64,000 bases of DNA from Palsa-883 sp963847615 (GTDB taxonomy: Bacteria; Pseudomonadota; Alphaproteobacteria; Acetobacterales; Acetobacteraceae): contig CAWKAN010000016.1 in NCBI GenBank assembly GCA_963847615.1, positions 372,001 through 436,000 on the forward strand, read 5' to 3'. The notes beneath the pieces are model-generated. The model searched no databases, was not told the origin of the DNA, and saw only the letters and a list, made by a program, of their open reading frames with translations. Of this stretch, positions 33,592 through 41,413 are shown piece after piece; position 1 is the first letter of the stretch, and the number at the start of each line of letters is the position of its first letter. A program made the position numbers and the translations under genes.

Positions 33592-36129
33592 TCAGGTCGC
33601 GGCCTTGTACTCCTGGCTCTTGAACGACAGGTGGCGCGTCACTTGCGGCGCATCCGCAAGCTTGCGGATATTGCCCCAGGTCTGCTTGTAGTTCGGGATG
33701 ATCAACTCGTTCACCCCCTTGCTCACCACGTTGCCGACCACGCCGGTGGGGAAGGCGAACAGCATGAAGGTCTCGCCGCGCCTTGCCGTCGGTGTCGGCC
33801 AGACCATCGCCTGGGTACTGCCGTTGTCGTTGTAGACTTCCGCCAGATCGCCTTGCTGCAGCCCCACCTGCGCCATGTCCTCGGGATGCATCTGCAGATA
33901 GGGCAGCGGGAAGCGGTCGTGCACGAACGGATTGTGCTGATCCAGGTAGACCGACTGCCAAACCGCATTGGCCCGGCCGTTGTTGATCAGGAAGTGGAAT
34001 TTGGCCCGCTCCTCCGCCTTGCCCGGCGTCGCCAGGCCGCGCCACGGCGTTGCCGCGAACTTGGCGCGCCCGTCGGGCGCGTTGAACTTGCCGTCGGCGA
34101 ACAGCCGCTTGGTGCCGACGATCTTGCCGCCCTGGAAACCGACCGCGGGCTCCTGAAACCCGTTGGTGCCCATCGCGCGCAGCCGGGCGTAGGTGACGAA
34201 CCCACCGCCGCCGGCATTGCGGTGATAGCCGTCCATGAAGGCGTCTTCTTCGCTCTTCCAGTCATAGCCCTTGAACTTGTCGGCAACGTTGGCCTTGCCC
34301 GCGGCGCGCCAGCTCGCCTCCAGCGCCTGCGCCAGCTTCGCCACGATCAGGCTGTCGGGCAGCGCGCGCCCCGGCGGGTCCATGTAGCGCTCGGTGAGCC
34401 GCATGCGCCGCTCGCCGTTCATGCTGGTCAGGTTGGCCTCGCCCGCCGTCGCCGCCGGCAGCACCACATGGGCGCAACTGCCGATCTGCGTCGGCACGAT
34501 GTCAACATCGACGACGAACAACCCGCCCTGGCGGATCGCCAGCAGGATCGCCTCGACCTGGCCGGCGCGGTCGCCGGCCGGCATGGCGTCGATCGCCGCC
34601 TTCACCAGGTCGGTGCGGCGCTTGTAGGCGCGCTTGAATTCCGCGGCGTTCAGCGTCGTCTTGAAATGATCGCAGCCCCAGACGTGGTGCACGCCGCCCT
34701 GGCCGGAGATCAGCAACTGATCGATGTAGACCGCCGGTCGGCCGCCCGGGTAATCCGGGCGCACGTAGCCCTCCTGATGGCCGCCGAGCCGCACGCAACC
34801 GCCGCCGGGACGGCCGAGATTGCCGGTGGCGAGCGCGATGTTCACCAGCGCCTGGTTGGTGCGGTAGTTGTCGTTGCCCCAGATCAGGCCTTTTTCGTAG
34901 GCGAACATGGTGCGCCGCCGGGCGCCGCCCTGCTTCGGCTCGGCGATCCAGGCGGCGGCCTTGCGGATGTCGTCGGCGGCAAGCCCGGTGATCTCGGCCG
35001 CTTGCTCGATCGTGGTGTGGTTGCGCCTGACCGCTTCGTCGAAGCCGTGGGTCGCCGCCTGGGTCACCGCCTGCGTCCGGACATCGCCCGCGCCGCCGGT
35101 GGCGTCAACGATCCCGCCGGTGCTCGCCGCGATGAAGCCGCGGTCCACCCAGCCCTTCGCCGCGATCTCGGTGAACAGCGCGTTCAGCAGCGCCAGGTCG
35201 GTGCCCGACTTCACCGCCAGGTGCAGCACGTTGCCGCGCCCCGCCTCGGCCTCGCAGGCCGCCACGGTGGGCGTGCGGCGCGGGTCGATGATCACGATGC
35301 GTGCCGGGGCGATGGTCTCGGCGCTGCCGAACTCGGCCCGCTTCTTGTCCGCGCTGGCGCCGCGCAGGTTCGGCACCCAGTGGTTGAGGAAGTAGTTGGT
35401 GGTGGTCTCGAGCGGGTTGGCGCCGAGCACGACGATGGTGTCGGCCAGCTCGGCATCCTCGTAGCAGTTGTTCAGCTCCGGCACGCCCATGTCGCGCGTG
35501 CCGTGCACCTCGCTGTTGTAGGCGGGGCGGTTGTGGATGCGGATGTTTTTGACCTTCATGCTCTCGAAGTAGAGCTTGCCGGTCGCCCAGGTGTTCTCGT
35601 AGCCGCCGCCGGCGCCGCCATGGTCATAGGCCGAGACGATCAGCCCGTCCTCGCCCTGCTGCTCGACGACGCGCCGCGTCACCTCGGCGACCAGGCCGAC
35701 CGCGTCGTCCCACGCGGTCGGCGACAGCTGGCCGTAGCGCCAGACCAGCGGATCGGTCAGCCGCTCGGGCGAGGTGCCGGTGACGGTGGAATACGACAAC
35801 TCGGCCATCTTCGCGCCGCGCGTCGAGCCGAGCCCTTCGTTCACCACGCAGGCCCCGTCCGGCTTGATCACCAGGTGCACGTCGCGCCCGTTCTGCCGGA
35901 CGATGTTGTACATGGAAGGGGCGAACCAGTTGGGCGTCATCGCCCCCTGCTGTTCGCTCAGGTTGGCGCCGAACAGGTTCTCGGCGGGACGCGGGCCGCC
36001 CTGCCGATCGACCGGCCAGGAGATGGCGTGGTAGCCGCAGCCGACGATGCAGAACTGGCACGTCACGTTGTGCACGCGCGCGTCCTTGGGCGGGATCGGC
36101 AGCCGGGCGATGTTGCGCTTGTAGGTCAT
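33592..36129 (-). CDS. aioA: Arsenite oxidase large (molybdopterin) subunit
   Basis: An 845-residue catalytic subunit of periplasmic arsenite oxidase, oxidising As(III) to As(V) with a bis-MGD molybdenum centre. The N-terminal cluster motif is C24-x2-C27-x3-C31 (TCQFCIVGCGYH), binding a 3Fe-4S cluster and characteristic of AioA. Also visible are SWPVDRQGG, QQGAMTPNWFAPSMYN, RPAYNSEVHGTRDMGVPELNNCYEDAE, ANPLETTTNYFLNHWVPNLRG and ATGNLGRPGGGCVRLGGHQEGYVRPDYPGG. It has no signal peptide and is expected to be exported with AioB by the Tat pathway. It starts 14 bp after aioB ends; the two form an operon. Confidence 0.96.
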   Translation of the reverse strand: MTYKRNIARLPIPPKDARVHNVTCQFCIVGCGYHAISWPVDRQGGPRPAENLFGANLSEQQGAMTPNWFAPSMYNIVRQNGRDVHLVIKPDGACVVNEGLGSTRGAKMAELSYSTVTGTSPERLTDPLVWRYGQLSPTAWDDAVGLVAEVTRRVVEQQGEDGLIVSAYDHGGAGGGYENTWATGKLYFESMKVKNIRIHNRPAYNSEVHGTRDMGVPELNNCYEDAELADTIVVLGANPLETTTNYFLNHWVPNLRGASADKKRAEFGSAETIAPARIVIIDPRRTPTVAACEAEAGRGNVLHLAVKSGTDLALLNALFTEIAAKGWVDRGFIAASTGGIVDATGGAGDVRTQAVTQAATHGFDEAVRRNHTTIEQAAEITGLAADDIRKAAAWIAEPKQGGARRRTMFAYEKGLIWGNDNYRTNQALVNIALATGNLGRPGGGCVRLGGHQEGYVRPDYPGGRPAVYIDQLLISGQGGVHHVWGCDHFKTTLNAAEFKRAYKRRTDLVKAAIDAMPAGDRAGQVEAILLAIRQGGLFVVDVDIVPTQIGSCAHVVLPAATAGEANLTSMNGERRMRLTERYMDPPGRALPDSLIVAKLAQALEASWRAAGKANVADKFKGYDWKSEEDAFMDGYHRNAGGGGFVTYARLRAMGTNGFQEPAVGFQGGKIVGTKRLFADGKFNAPDGRAKFAATPWRGLATPGKAEERAKFHFLINNGRANAVWQSVYLDQHNPFVHDRFPLPYLQMHPEDMAQVGLQQGDLAEVYNDNGSTQAMVWPTPTARRGETFMLFAFPTGVVGNVVSKGVNELIIPNYKQTWGNIRKLADAPQVTRHLSFKSQEYKAAT

Positions 36130-36143
36130 GGCTTGGTTCCCCC

Positions 36144-36674
36144 TCAGGCGTCCCGCACGTTGGACAGGCGGCCGTAGATCAGTTCGTCAACGGCGACGGC
36201 ATAGATGTCGCCCTTCGGGTCCACGACGAGCAGGAACTGCGGCAGGTTCTGCGTGGCGTGGCCAAACACCTGCTCGCCGCCGCGCTCGGCATCGAAGCGG
36301 CTATAGTGCCCGGGGCAGTTCAGCGACCGGTCATCGGCCCGCCAGAACAGCGGAAATCCCTTGTGCGGGCACAGCGTGCTGAACGCGACGATGTCGCCGT
36401 CCGGCCCGGCCCCGCCCTCGACGCGACTGCCCAGCTTCAGCAGCACGCCGGGGCTGTCCGCGTCGGGATAGCTGATCTCCTTCGGCACGTCGGGCTTCAG
36501 GTCGCGGATATTGGCAAGCTTGCTGGTGGGATAGTGCACCATGGCCGGGGACGGTGCCGCTCGCGGCGCGCCCGAGGGGATTGCGGCGGTTGCCGCCGCC
36601 CCGGCGGCAACCGCCGCCGTGCGCGCGAAAAAGGCTCTCCGGCCCGCGTCCACGAGCTTTTCGCATCGCCGCAT
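36144..36674 (-). CDS. aioB: Arsenite oxidase small subunit (Rieske)
   Basis: A 176-residue Rieske protein. The N-terminus is a Tat signal (GRRAFFARTAAVAAGAAATAA), which carries the folded AioAB pair to the periplasm. Rieske ligands are C102-P-H104 (LCPHKGFPLF) and C120-P-G-H123 (NCPGHYSRFD), and the C-terminus VDELIYGRLSNVRDA matches AioB. The start at 36674 follows a long purine run (GGAGGGGGGG). Electrons pass from the molybdenum centre through this 2Fe-2S cluster to cytochrome c or azurin; no such carrier gene is adjacent. It is the first gene of the aioBA operon, diverging from acr3. Confidence 0.95.
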   Translation of the reverse strand: MRRCEKLVDAGRRAFFARTAAVAAGAAATAAIPSGAPRAAPSPAMVHYPTSKLANIRDLKPDVPKEISYPDADSPGVLLKLGSRVEGGAGPDGDIVAFSTLCPHKGFPLFWRADDRSLNCPGHYSRFDAERGGEQVFGHATQNLPQFLLVVDPKGDIYAVAVDELIYGRLSNVRDA

Positions 36675-36856
36675 CGACGTCCCCCCTCCGAGTTTTGCTT
36701 CCGCGACCAGCCTAACCCGCAGCGCCGCGCGGCGACAAGCAATATTTCCATGATTCCAAGCGTATAGAATTAGAGTCCCGGAGAACGTCAGAAGCTGGTA
36801 GCCGAATGCCCCCGGCGAGGCTATGCGACAGGCTGAAAACGCAGGACGCACGCATA
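36675..36856. promoter_or_regulatory. Divergent control region of aioBA and acr3
   Basis: A 182-bp spacer with an unusually A/T-rich core (about 36741-36775). It contains GATTCCAAGCGTATAGAATT, an interrupted ATTC/GAAT dyad that could be an ArsR-type operator. I looked for a sigma-54 GG-N10-GC site, used by aio operons under AioSR control in some species, and did not find one. No arsR or aioXSR gene occurs in the window. Confidence 0.4.
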
Positions 36857-37972
36857 ATGCAACAGGCAGAAGGCGCCGCCGGGCAGGCCGGGCCGCCGGC
36901 AAGGCTGGGCGGGTTCGAACGTTATCTCACCCTCTGGGTCGCGCTGTGCATCGGCGCGGGCATCCTGCTCGGCAGCGCGGTGCCGGCGCCGTTCCAGGCG
37001 CTCGGCGCCGCGACGGTGGCGCAGGTCAACCTGCCGGTCGCCATCCTGGTCTGGGCGATGATCGTGCCGATGCTGCTGAAGATCGATCCGGCCGCGTTGC
37101 GCGAGGTCGGCCAGCACTGGCGCGGCATCGCCACTACCGTGGGGGTGAACTGGCTGGTCAAGCCGTTCTCCATGGCGCTGCTGGGCTGGCTGTTCATCGG
37201 CCATCTGTTCCGCCCCTGGCTGCCGCCGGGCCAGATCGACAGCTACATCGCCGGGCTGATCCTGCTGGCCGCCGCGCCGTGCACCGCGATGGTGTTCGTC
37301 TGGTCGAACCTCGTCGACGGCGAACCGCACTTCACCCTGAGCCAGGTGGCGCTGAACGACACCATCATGGTGGTGGCCTTCGCACCGCTGGTCGCGCTGC
37401 TGCTCGGCCTCTCTTCGATCAGCGTGCCGTGGGACACGCTGCTGCTGTCGGTGCTGCTGTATATCGTCGTGCCGCTGATCGTGGCCCAACTCTGGCGCCA
37501 GGCATGTCTGGTCGCCGGCGGGACGCCGGCGCTGGCGCGCACGCTGCACCGGCTTGCCCCGATCTCGCTCGCCGCCCTGCTGCTGACCCTGGTGTTGCTG
37601 TTCGGCCTGCAGGGGGCCGAGATCGTGCGCCAGCCGCTGGTGATCCTGCTGCTCGCGGTGCCGATCACGCTGCAGGTCTACTTCAACGCCGGCCTGGCCT
37701 ATTGGCTCAACCGCCGGCTCGGCGTGGCCTGGTGCGTCGCCGGCCCCTCGGCGCTGATCGGCGCGTCGAACTTCTTCGAACTGGCGGTGGCAACCGCGAT
37801 CGTGCTGTTCGGCTTCCAGTCCGGCGCGGCGCTGGCAACCGTGGTCGGCGTGCTGGTGGAGGTGCCGGTGATGCTCTCGGTGGTGCGGGTGGTGCGGTCG
37901 AGCCGCGGCTGGTACGAGCGCGGCGCGTCGGTGCAGTCGGGCGAAGAAAGGAAGGCCAGGGCTTTGCCCTGA
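36857..37972 (+). CDS. acr3: ACR3-family arsenite efflux transporter
   Basis: A 371-residue inner-membrane protein with about ten transmembrane helices, exporting arsenite. The family signature is LLAAAPCTAMVFVWSNLVDG with the essential cysteine (Cys142), plus VPMLLKIDPAALREVG, GVNWLVKPFSMALLGWLF, LNDTIMVVAFAPLVALLLG and GPSALIGASNFFELAVATAIVLFG. The start at 36857 was preferred as the Met nearest the family N-terminus. It diverges from aioBA, an arrangement that couples arsenite detoxification by oxidation with export. The last 12 or so residues (SGEERKARALP) are encoded by a dispersed repeat and are not part of the conserved fold. Confidence 0.95.
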   Translation: MQQAEGAAGQAGPPARLGGFERYLTLWVALCIGAGILLGSAVPAPFQALGAATVAQVNLPVAILVWAMIVPMLLKIDPAALREVGQHWRGIATTVGVNWLVKPFSMALLGWLFIGHLFRPWLPPGQIDSYIAGLILLAAAPCTAMVFVWSNLVDGEPHFTLSQVALNDTIMVVAFAPLVALLLGLSSISVPWDTLLLSVLLYIVVPLIVAQLWRQACLVAGGTPALARTLHRLAPISLAALLLTLVLLFGLQGAEIVRQPLVILLLAVPITLQVYFNAGLAYWLNRRLGVAWCVAGPSALIGASNFFELAVATAIVLFGFQSGAALATVVGVLVEVPVMLSVVRVVRSSRGWYERGASVQSGEERKARALP

Positions 37973-38040
37973 AACCCGCCAGGGGGCTTTGCCCCCCCAT
38001 GGTGCCATTGGGACCCCCACCCCCCGGGACAAGTGCCCTG
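37940..38040. repeat. Dispersed GC-rich repeat overlapping the acr3 3' end
   Basis: AGGCCAGGGCTTTGCCCTG, CCAGGGGGCTTTGCCCCCCC and GTCC/GGGACCCCCA modules fold into small hairpins and match the blocks at 31250 and 51655. The acr3 stop codon lies inside the first hairpin. Confidence 0.65.
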
Positions 38041-38080
38041 GGGCAGGCGCCGGCAGCGGCCTCTGGACTCCATCCGTTTC

Positions 38081-38266
38081 GCTCTTATGGCCTTGACTGT
38101 TGGACGGCCCCGTAGGGCGGAAAAGCGCAGCGCCTTCCGCCACCGCCGGGCGAGCCGCTCGCATCTGCCGACGTCCCCAACAACATATCCCGCCACCGTC
38201 CGACGGCGGAAGGCGCTGCGCTTTTCCGCCCTACGGGGCCGTCCAACAGTCAACGCCATATATGCC
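38081..38266 (+). mobile_element. MITE-like element, copy C (complete, 186 bp)
   Basis: Same structure and orientation as copy B. The left terminus reads GCTCTTATGGCCTTGACTG (two changes), the right ...GCCATATATGCC. Flanking 9-mers ATCCGTTTC (38072-38080) and ATCCGTTTT (38267-38275) are a target duplication with one difference. It sits in the non-coding interval between acr3 and the LysE-family gene. Confidence 0.92.
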
Positions 38267-38573
38267 ATCCGTTTTGAGAGGGTGATGGGAAGGGGGGAGG
38301 GCGAGATCCAGCGGCGGACCCCTGGCCTTCTCTCGATTGACGCGACCAGCGCCCCGCCCCTAACCTTCGCCACATGATCCGCGCGCGCATCGCATCGGCC
38401 CGGCAACAAGCCCGCCAACCCGGCAGCGGTGACGTTGCGCGTTCGCACCCCGGACCGGCGCCCGCCCGCTAGACGCCCCCCGACCCCGAACCGCCCCGTC
38501 CCGCCGACCACACCGTGCGGCGGGACGTCACTGTTCGGCCACGCGGTTCCACCCCGAACCGGAAGCCCCCGCC
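38267..38573. other. Non-coding interval upstream of the LysE-family gene
   Basis: About 300 bp of GC-rich sequence after the MITE target duplication. I see no gene, RNA or repeat; the promoter of the exporter gene is presumably here. Confidence 0.4.
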
Positions 38574-39191
38574 ATGCCCGAGCCCAATCTGCTCCTCGCC
38601 TTCATCCTCGCCACCGCCATCCTGATGCTGATCCCCGGCCCCAACGTGGCGCTGATCGTTGCCAACTCGGTCGCCTGGGGGACGCGCTACGGGCTGCTCA
38701 CCGTCGCCGGCACCGCGGCGGCCATGGTCGTGCAGCTCAGCCTGACCGCGCTTGGCATGAGCGCGGCGCTCGGCGCCCTCGCCGCCTGGTTCGAATGGCT
38801 GCGCTGGATCGGCGTCGCCTACCTGCTGTGGCTCGGCATCCGCCTGTGGCGCGCCCCGCCGGCCGACCTCAGCCGCATCCCGCCGCAGCCGCGCTCGGCC
38901 CGTGCCATCGCCCTGCGCGGCTTCCTGGTCTCGCTGACCAACCCCAAGACGTTGCTGTTCTACGGGGCCTTCTTCCCGCAGTTCATCAGCCTGGACCGCC
39001 CGGTGCTGCCGCAGATCGGGTTGCTGTCGGCGATCTTTATCGGCCTCGCGCTGTTGCTGGACGGCGGCTGGGCGGTGCTGGCCGGGCGCACGCGCTTCCT
39101 GCTCGCCCGCCACGGAAGGTTGCGCAACCGCCTGTCCGGCGGCCTGCTGGTCTGCGCCGGCCTCGGCCTGGCGCTGGCCCGGCGCCGCTGA
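38574..39191 (+). CDS. LysE-family amino-acid exporter
   Basis: A 205-residue membrane protein with about six hydrophobic helices. LysE/RhtB family signs are the N-terminal ILMLIPGPNVALIVANSVAWGTRYGLLTVAGTAAAMVVQL, WLRWIGVAYLLWLGIRLWR, and FLVSLTNPKTLLFYGAFFPQF. It exports an amino acid or related metabolite; the substrate is not predictable. It converges with the K+ channel gene, whose stop codon is immediately adjacent (39192). Confidence 0.92.
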   Translation: MPEPNLLLAFILATAILMLIPGPNVALIVANSVAWGTRYGLLTVAGTAAAMVVQLSLTALGMSAALGALAAWFEWLRWIGVAYLLWLGIRLWRAPPADLSRIPPQPRSARAIALRGFLVSLTNPKTLLFYGAFFPQFISLDRPVLPQIGLLSAIFIGLALLLDGGWAVLAGRTRFLLARHGRLRNRLSGGLLVCAGLGLALARRR

Positions 39192-40160
39192 TCAGCGGCG
39201 CCGCTCGCTGTCCGGACCGGCGGTGCGCATGATCTCGCTGAAGCCGAACAGCAGCATCAGGATGCCGGAGACCACCTCCAGCCCGCTCAGCGCGCGCACC
39301 AGCACCGAGGTCGGAACCAGGTCGCCATAGCCCAGCGTGGTGATGGTGGAGACGCTGTAGTACAGCGCATCGACGAAGCCGATCCGGGTCGCCTCGCCGT
39401 GCAGCACGAACTGCGGCAGCGCGCTGGTCAGGTCGGCGATGCGGTAGAGGCTGGCGAACATCACCACCAGCACGGCGTAGACCGTCAGGAAGGCGAGCAT
39501 CGGGGGCGCCAGCCGGTCGAGCCGCGCCGCCACGCCCTCGAGGATCATGGCGATATCGACGATCACCAGGACGACGTCGCGCACCGCGTTCATCACCACG
39601 ATGGTGATCAGTCCCTGGGCGAGCAGCAGGGTGACGCCTTGCGTCCACGGCGCCAGCTTCAGCCCCGGTACCGCGAACGAGGCGGCCCCGACGGCGAGGG
39701 CGCCGACAAACCAGCTCGCCAATGGCGGCAGGTGGGTCAGCGCGCGGGTGCGGCGGGCGTGGATGATCGCCGCCACCTGGCGGCGGCGCAGCAGGCAGGC
39801 GGCGAGGAAGCCCAGCGCCGGCAGCGCCAGCGCGAGTTGCGCCATGGTCCGCGGGGCGTCGTGGAAATTCGTGTCGACGAAAAACACGAACATGCAGGTG
39901 TAGATCGCCAGGAAGTTGGCGATGGTGATGCCGAACTGCGCGCCGTCCGGAAACAGCGTGAAGAAGAAGCCGAACACCACGACGCAGGTGCCCAGCATGA
40001 CCAGCGTCTGGCCCCAGCCGGCATCCACCCCGGCGGCGACCAGGCCGACCAGGCCGAGCGTGAAACCCAGCGACTTGAGCCAGCGCCGGTCCGGCGGTCC
40101 TTGCGGGACGCCGCGCGGATCGGCGCGTGGGCCCCCACCCTTCCCGGGCGGCGCGCTCAC
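39192..40160 (-). CDS. Potassium-channel-like membrane protein
   Basis: A 322-residue integral membrane protein with about eight hydrophobic segments. The C-terminal part holds a two-helix pore (FVDALYYSVSTITTLGYGDLVPTS) with the TLGYGD selectivity filter of K+ channels, flanked by MLAFLTVYAVLVVMFASLY and LVRALSGLEVVSGILMLLFGF. The N-terminal six helices are not a recognised voltage sensor. There is no cytoplasmic RCK domain. It starts with GTG overlapping the ridA stop as GTGA (40160-40157), so the two are co-translated. Ion selectivity is inferred from the filter only. Confidence 0.85.
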   Translation of the reverse strand: MSAPPGKGGGPRADPRGVPQGPPDRRWLKSLGFTLGLVGLVAAGVDAGWGQTLVMLGTCVVVFGFFFTLFPDGAQFGITIANFLAIYTCMFVFFVDTNFHDAPRTMAQLALALPALGFLAACLLRRRQVAAIIHARRTRALTHLPPLASWFVGALAVGAASFAVPGLKLAPWTQGVTLLLAQGLITIVVMNAVRDVVLVIVDIAMILEGVAARLDRLAPPMLAFLTVYAVLVVMFASLYRIADLTSALPQFVLHGEATRIGFVDALYYSVSTITTLGYGDLVPTSVLVRALSGLEVVSGILMLLFGFSEIMRTAGPDSERRR

Positions 40161-40507
40161 GCCAGCGCGGCGATCGCGGTGATCTCCACAAGCCAGCGCG
40201 GATCGACGAGCCTGGCTTCCACGGTGGCCCGCGCCGGCGGGTTGCCGCGGTCGTACCAGGCGTCCCAGGCGCGGTTCATCGCCGCGACGTCGGCCATGTC
40301 GGCCAGGAATACCTGGCAGGACAACAGGCGGGACTTGTCGGTGCCGGCCTCGGCCAGCAGCGCGTCGATCTGGCGCAGCACGTCGGCGGTCTGGCCCTCG
40401 GCGTCGAGGCTCGGGTCGTCGGCGACCTGCCCGGCGAGGTAGACGGTGCCGGCGTGGATCACCGCCCCGCTGAGGCGGCCGTGCGGCTGCAACCGTTGGA
40501 TCGTCAT
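40157..40507 (-). CDS. RidA-family enamine/imine deaminase
   Basis: A 116-residue trimeric RidA/YjgF/UK114 protein. The family hydrolyses reactive 2-aminoacrylate-type enamines. It begins MTIQRLQPHGRLSGAVIHAGTVYLAGQVADD and contains DKSRLLSCQVFLADMADVAAMNRAWDAW and ATVEARLVDPRWLVEITAIAAL, with the substrate-binding Arg in PARATVEARL. The start is at 40507. It overlaps the downstream channel gene by four bases, an unusual partnership. Confidence 0.93.
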   Translation of the reverse strand: MTIQRLQPHGRLSGAVIHAGTVYLAGQVADDPSLDAEGQTADVLRQIDALLAEAGTDKSRLLSCQVFLADMADVAAMNRAWDAWYDRGNPPARATVEARLVDPRWLVEITAIAALA

Positions 40508-40685
40508 GCGTCGTCTCCCTGAAGGTCCGGTCGATTGACGGGCAATCTACCCGAGTTGGTCGAACGGTGCATCGGGGAAGCTGATCGGCCCGCCGCAGCG
40601 ACGGTCGGGGGCCGTCTCTCCCCCCTCCGGCCGTCACTCCTGCGGTTTCGTTCGGTGCGCGCCCAGGCTACTGTCTTACGATCTA

Positions 40686-40697
40686 CCGATCGATCGG
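40686..40697. promoter_or_regulatory. Palindrome upstream of vapBC
   Basis: A perfect 12-bp palindrome, CCGATCGATCGG, ends 10 bp before the antitoxin start. VapB antitoxins autoregulate through such dyads, so this is a candidate operator. Confidence 0.45.
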
Positions 40698-40706
40698 ACA
40701 TTGGTA

Positions 40707-40925
40707 ATGCGCGCCAAGGATACCGCCATTCTGTCGGCCAAGTTCCAGATCTCCATCCCGAAGGCGGTCAGGACGCCTCGGCACTGGCGGGCTGGGCAGG
40801 AATTCGCCTTCATTCCAAAGGGCGAAGCCGTGCTGCTCGTCCCGGTGCCAAAGCCGGAGGACCTGGCCGGGCTGGCGCGCGGCGCCAATCCCGAGGGCTA
40901 CCGGGACCGGACCGACCGCGTCTGA
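40707..40925 (+). CDS. vapB: AbrB/MazE-fold antitoxin (VapB)
   Basis: A 72-residue swapped-hairpin AbrB-type DNA-binding antitoxin: LSAKFQISIPKAVRTPRHWRAGQEFAFIPKGEAVLLVPVPKPEDL, the standard 'K-x-Q-I-x-x-P-K-x-x-R' strand arrangement. The C-terminal tail (LARGANPEGYRDRTDRV) would bind the toxin. The stop (TGA, 40923-40925) shares a base with the ATG of the PIN toxin gene, confirming the operon. The start at 40707 was chosen over an in-frame TTG at 40701. Confidence 0.88.
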   Translation: MRAKDTAILSAKFQISIPKAVRTPRHWRAGQEFAFIPKGEAVLLVPVPKPEDLAGLARGANPEGYRDRTDRV

Positions 40926-41305
40926 TGCGGCTCGTCGATACCTCGGCCTGGATCGAATGGCTGATCGGCTCGCGGGCCGGCGGCACGGTGGCCGCCGATC
41001 TGCCCGAACGGGAGCAATGGCTGGTGCCGACCATCGTGCAGCTCGAACTGGCGAAGTGGCTCACGCGGGAGGTCGGGGAGGACAAGGCCGATCAGGTGAT
41101 CGCCTTCACCGAAACCTGCGTCGTTGCCGATCTCGACACCGCAATCGCCCTGTCGGCCGCCGACCTGTGCCGGCGGCGCAAGCTGGCGACCGCGGACGCC
41201 ATCGTCTACGCCACGGCTTTGGCGCATGGGGCCGATCTGCTCACCTGCGACCGGCATTTCGAAGGGCTGCGGGAGGTTCGCTTCGTGCCCAAATCGACCG
41301 GCTGA
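40925..41305 (+). CDS. vapC: PIN-domain ribonuclease toxin (VapC)
   Basis: A 126-residue PIN-domain endoribonuclease. Acidic active-site residues are Asp5 in MRLVDTSAWIEWL, Glu in VPTIVQLELAKWL, Asp in KLATADAIVYATA and Asp in LLTCDRHFEGL. Length and order are typical of VapC. It is coupled to the AbrB-type antitoxin by a TGATG overlap. It probably cleaves tRNA or rRNA, as characterised VapC toxins do. Confidence 0.92.
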   Translation: MRLVDTSAWIEWLIGSRAGGTVAADLPEREQWLVPTIVQLELAKWLTREVGEDKADQVIAFTETCVVADLDTAIALSAADLCRRRKLATADAIVYATALAHGADLLTCDRHFEGLREVRFVPKSTG

Positions 41306-41413
41306 CCGCCGGCTCGGTCATCAAGATCCCAGGCGCCGGACCCCGACGCGGCAACGCCGAGCGTCCCGGACGGGCGTGCGCCCGGCCCCGCTTGCCCCTA
41401 TGACACTGTCCGC

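Noticed and set aside
36675..36856. Sigma-54 promoter for aioBA
   Set aside because: No GG-N10-GC core with the expected context was found on either strand of the spacer.
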